Below are positions 63,923 to 64,000 of a DNA stretch of 64,000 bases, one piece after another; positions within the stretch are counted from its first letter, which is position 1, and every line of letters starts with the position of its first letter. This stretch comes from Agrobacterium cucumeris (GTDB lineage Bacteria > Pseudomonadota > Alphaproteobacteria > Rhizobiales > Rhizobiaceae): positions 1 through 64,000 of the forward strand of contig NZ_CP080388.1 in NCBI RefSeq assembly GCF_030036535.1, written 5' to 3'. The notes below the pieces were generated by a model. The model did not search any database. It was given only the letters and a program-made list of their open reading frames with translations, and was not told where the DNA came from. The position numbers were made by a program, and so were the translations under genes.

Positions 63923-63936
63923 GCCCTTCATAGGGC
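63923..63936 (-). promoter_or_regulatory. small hairpin in the upstream region of the chemoreceptor gene
   Basis: GCCCT-TCAT-AGGGC, 84 bp upstream of the chemoreceptor ATG, extended by GTAG/CTAC-like flanks. Possibly a leader structure. Nothing else is recognised in 63840-64000. Confidence 0.3.
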
Positions 63937-64000
63937 TACAAGCGGACATCAACTCAAAACCGCAAAGGCGTGGGTGAGATGGGGTCCGATTGCTCTACCG

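Noticed and set aside
61866..63977. 703-codon open frame on the plus strand
   Set aside because: Antisense shadow of the chemoreceptor gene; same biased composition and no motif.
63960..64000. tRNA-like D-arm on the minus strand (GGTAGAGCA)
   Set aside because: No anticodon stem, T-arm (GGTTCGA-type) or acceptor pairing follows in the next 70 bases, so it is not a tRNA.
1..64000. CRISPR arrays, insertion sequences, integrases
   Set aside because: No direct repeat-spacer pattern and no transposase or integrase motif was seen in any frame.

Overview
The DNA looks like an Agrobacterium/Rhizobium-type alphaproteobacterial replicon. It has high GC, very dense genes, many solute-binding-protein ABC operons each paired with a divergent or linked regulator, an AcnB of about 930 residues, and a chemoreceptor ending in the W-E-E-F type tail usual in rhizobia. 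The identification is by pattern only. The first 3.1 kb is visibly more AT-rich and reads like an accessory insertion.

Layout. (1) 1-3.0 kb: the 3' part of a PHP-domain/SMC-like ATPase (TrlF family; relatives are known in phage defence) followed 21 bp later by a small membrane-anchored coiled-coil protein. (2) 3.1-10.8 kb: secreted proteins of unknown role, a PepSY protein + OmpR-type regulator + sensor kinase operon, a degraded hipA-like tail, and an exported DJ-1/PfpI protein divergent from a LysR regulator. (3) 11.1-21.2 kb: a minus-strand operon for nucleoside use (dipeptide-type ABC importer, two nucleoside hydrolases, DapA-like aldolase, ribokinase-like kinase) with a divergent LysR regulator. 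(4) 21.8-38.0 kb: a plus-strand block probably for organosulfur use: ketopantoate-reductase-like protein, TetR regulator, HCCA-isomerase-like protein, FAD-linked oxidase, BisC-like molybdoenzyme, a complete peptide-type ABC importer, two luciferase-type monooxygenases, an SfnB/DszC-like flavoprotein and an FMN reductase. Three promoters inside this block share one 26-bp element, and the ABC operon has a long leader with a short Cys-containing peptide ORF. (5) 38.5-44.8 kb: an iron/phosphonate-type ABC importer with a PP2C-like phosphatase at the operon end and a divergent ROK regulator. (6) 45.2-50.8 kb: ArsR + tandem SRPBCC operon, small proteins, an EamA transporter and a large envelope protein. 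(7) 51.2-58.6 kb: a second iron/phosphonate-type importer, divergent from a two-component system whose third gene is a paralogous binding protein; the divergent region carries a Pho-box-like direct repeat. (8) 58.8-63.8 kb: acnB and a methyl-accepting chemotaxis protein.

The most interesting items are the shared promoter element of region 4, the leader peptide before the ABC operon at 28.5 kb, the TrlF-type pair at the left edge, and the binding-protein/two-component module in region 7. Functions of regions 4, 5 and 7 are inferred from families and context; no substrate can be read from sequence.
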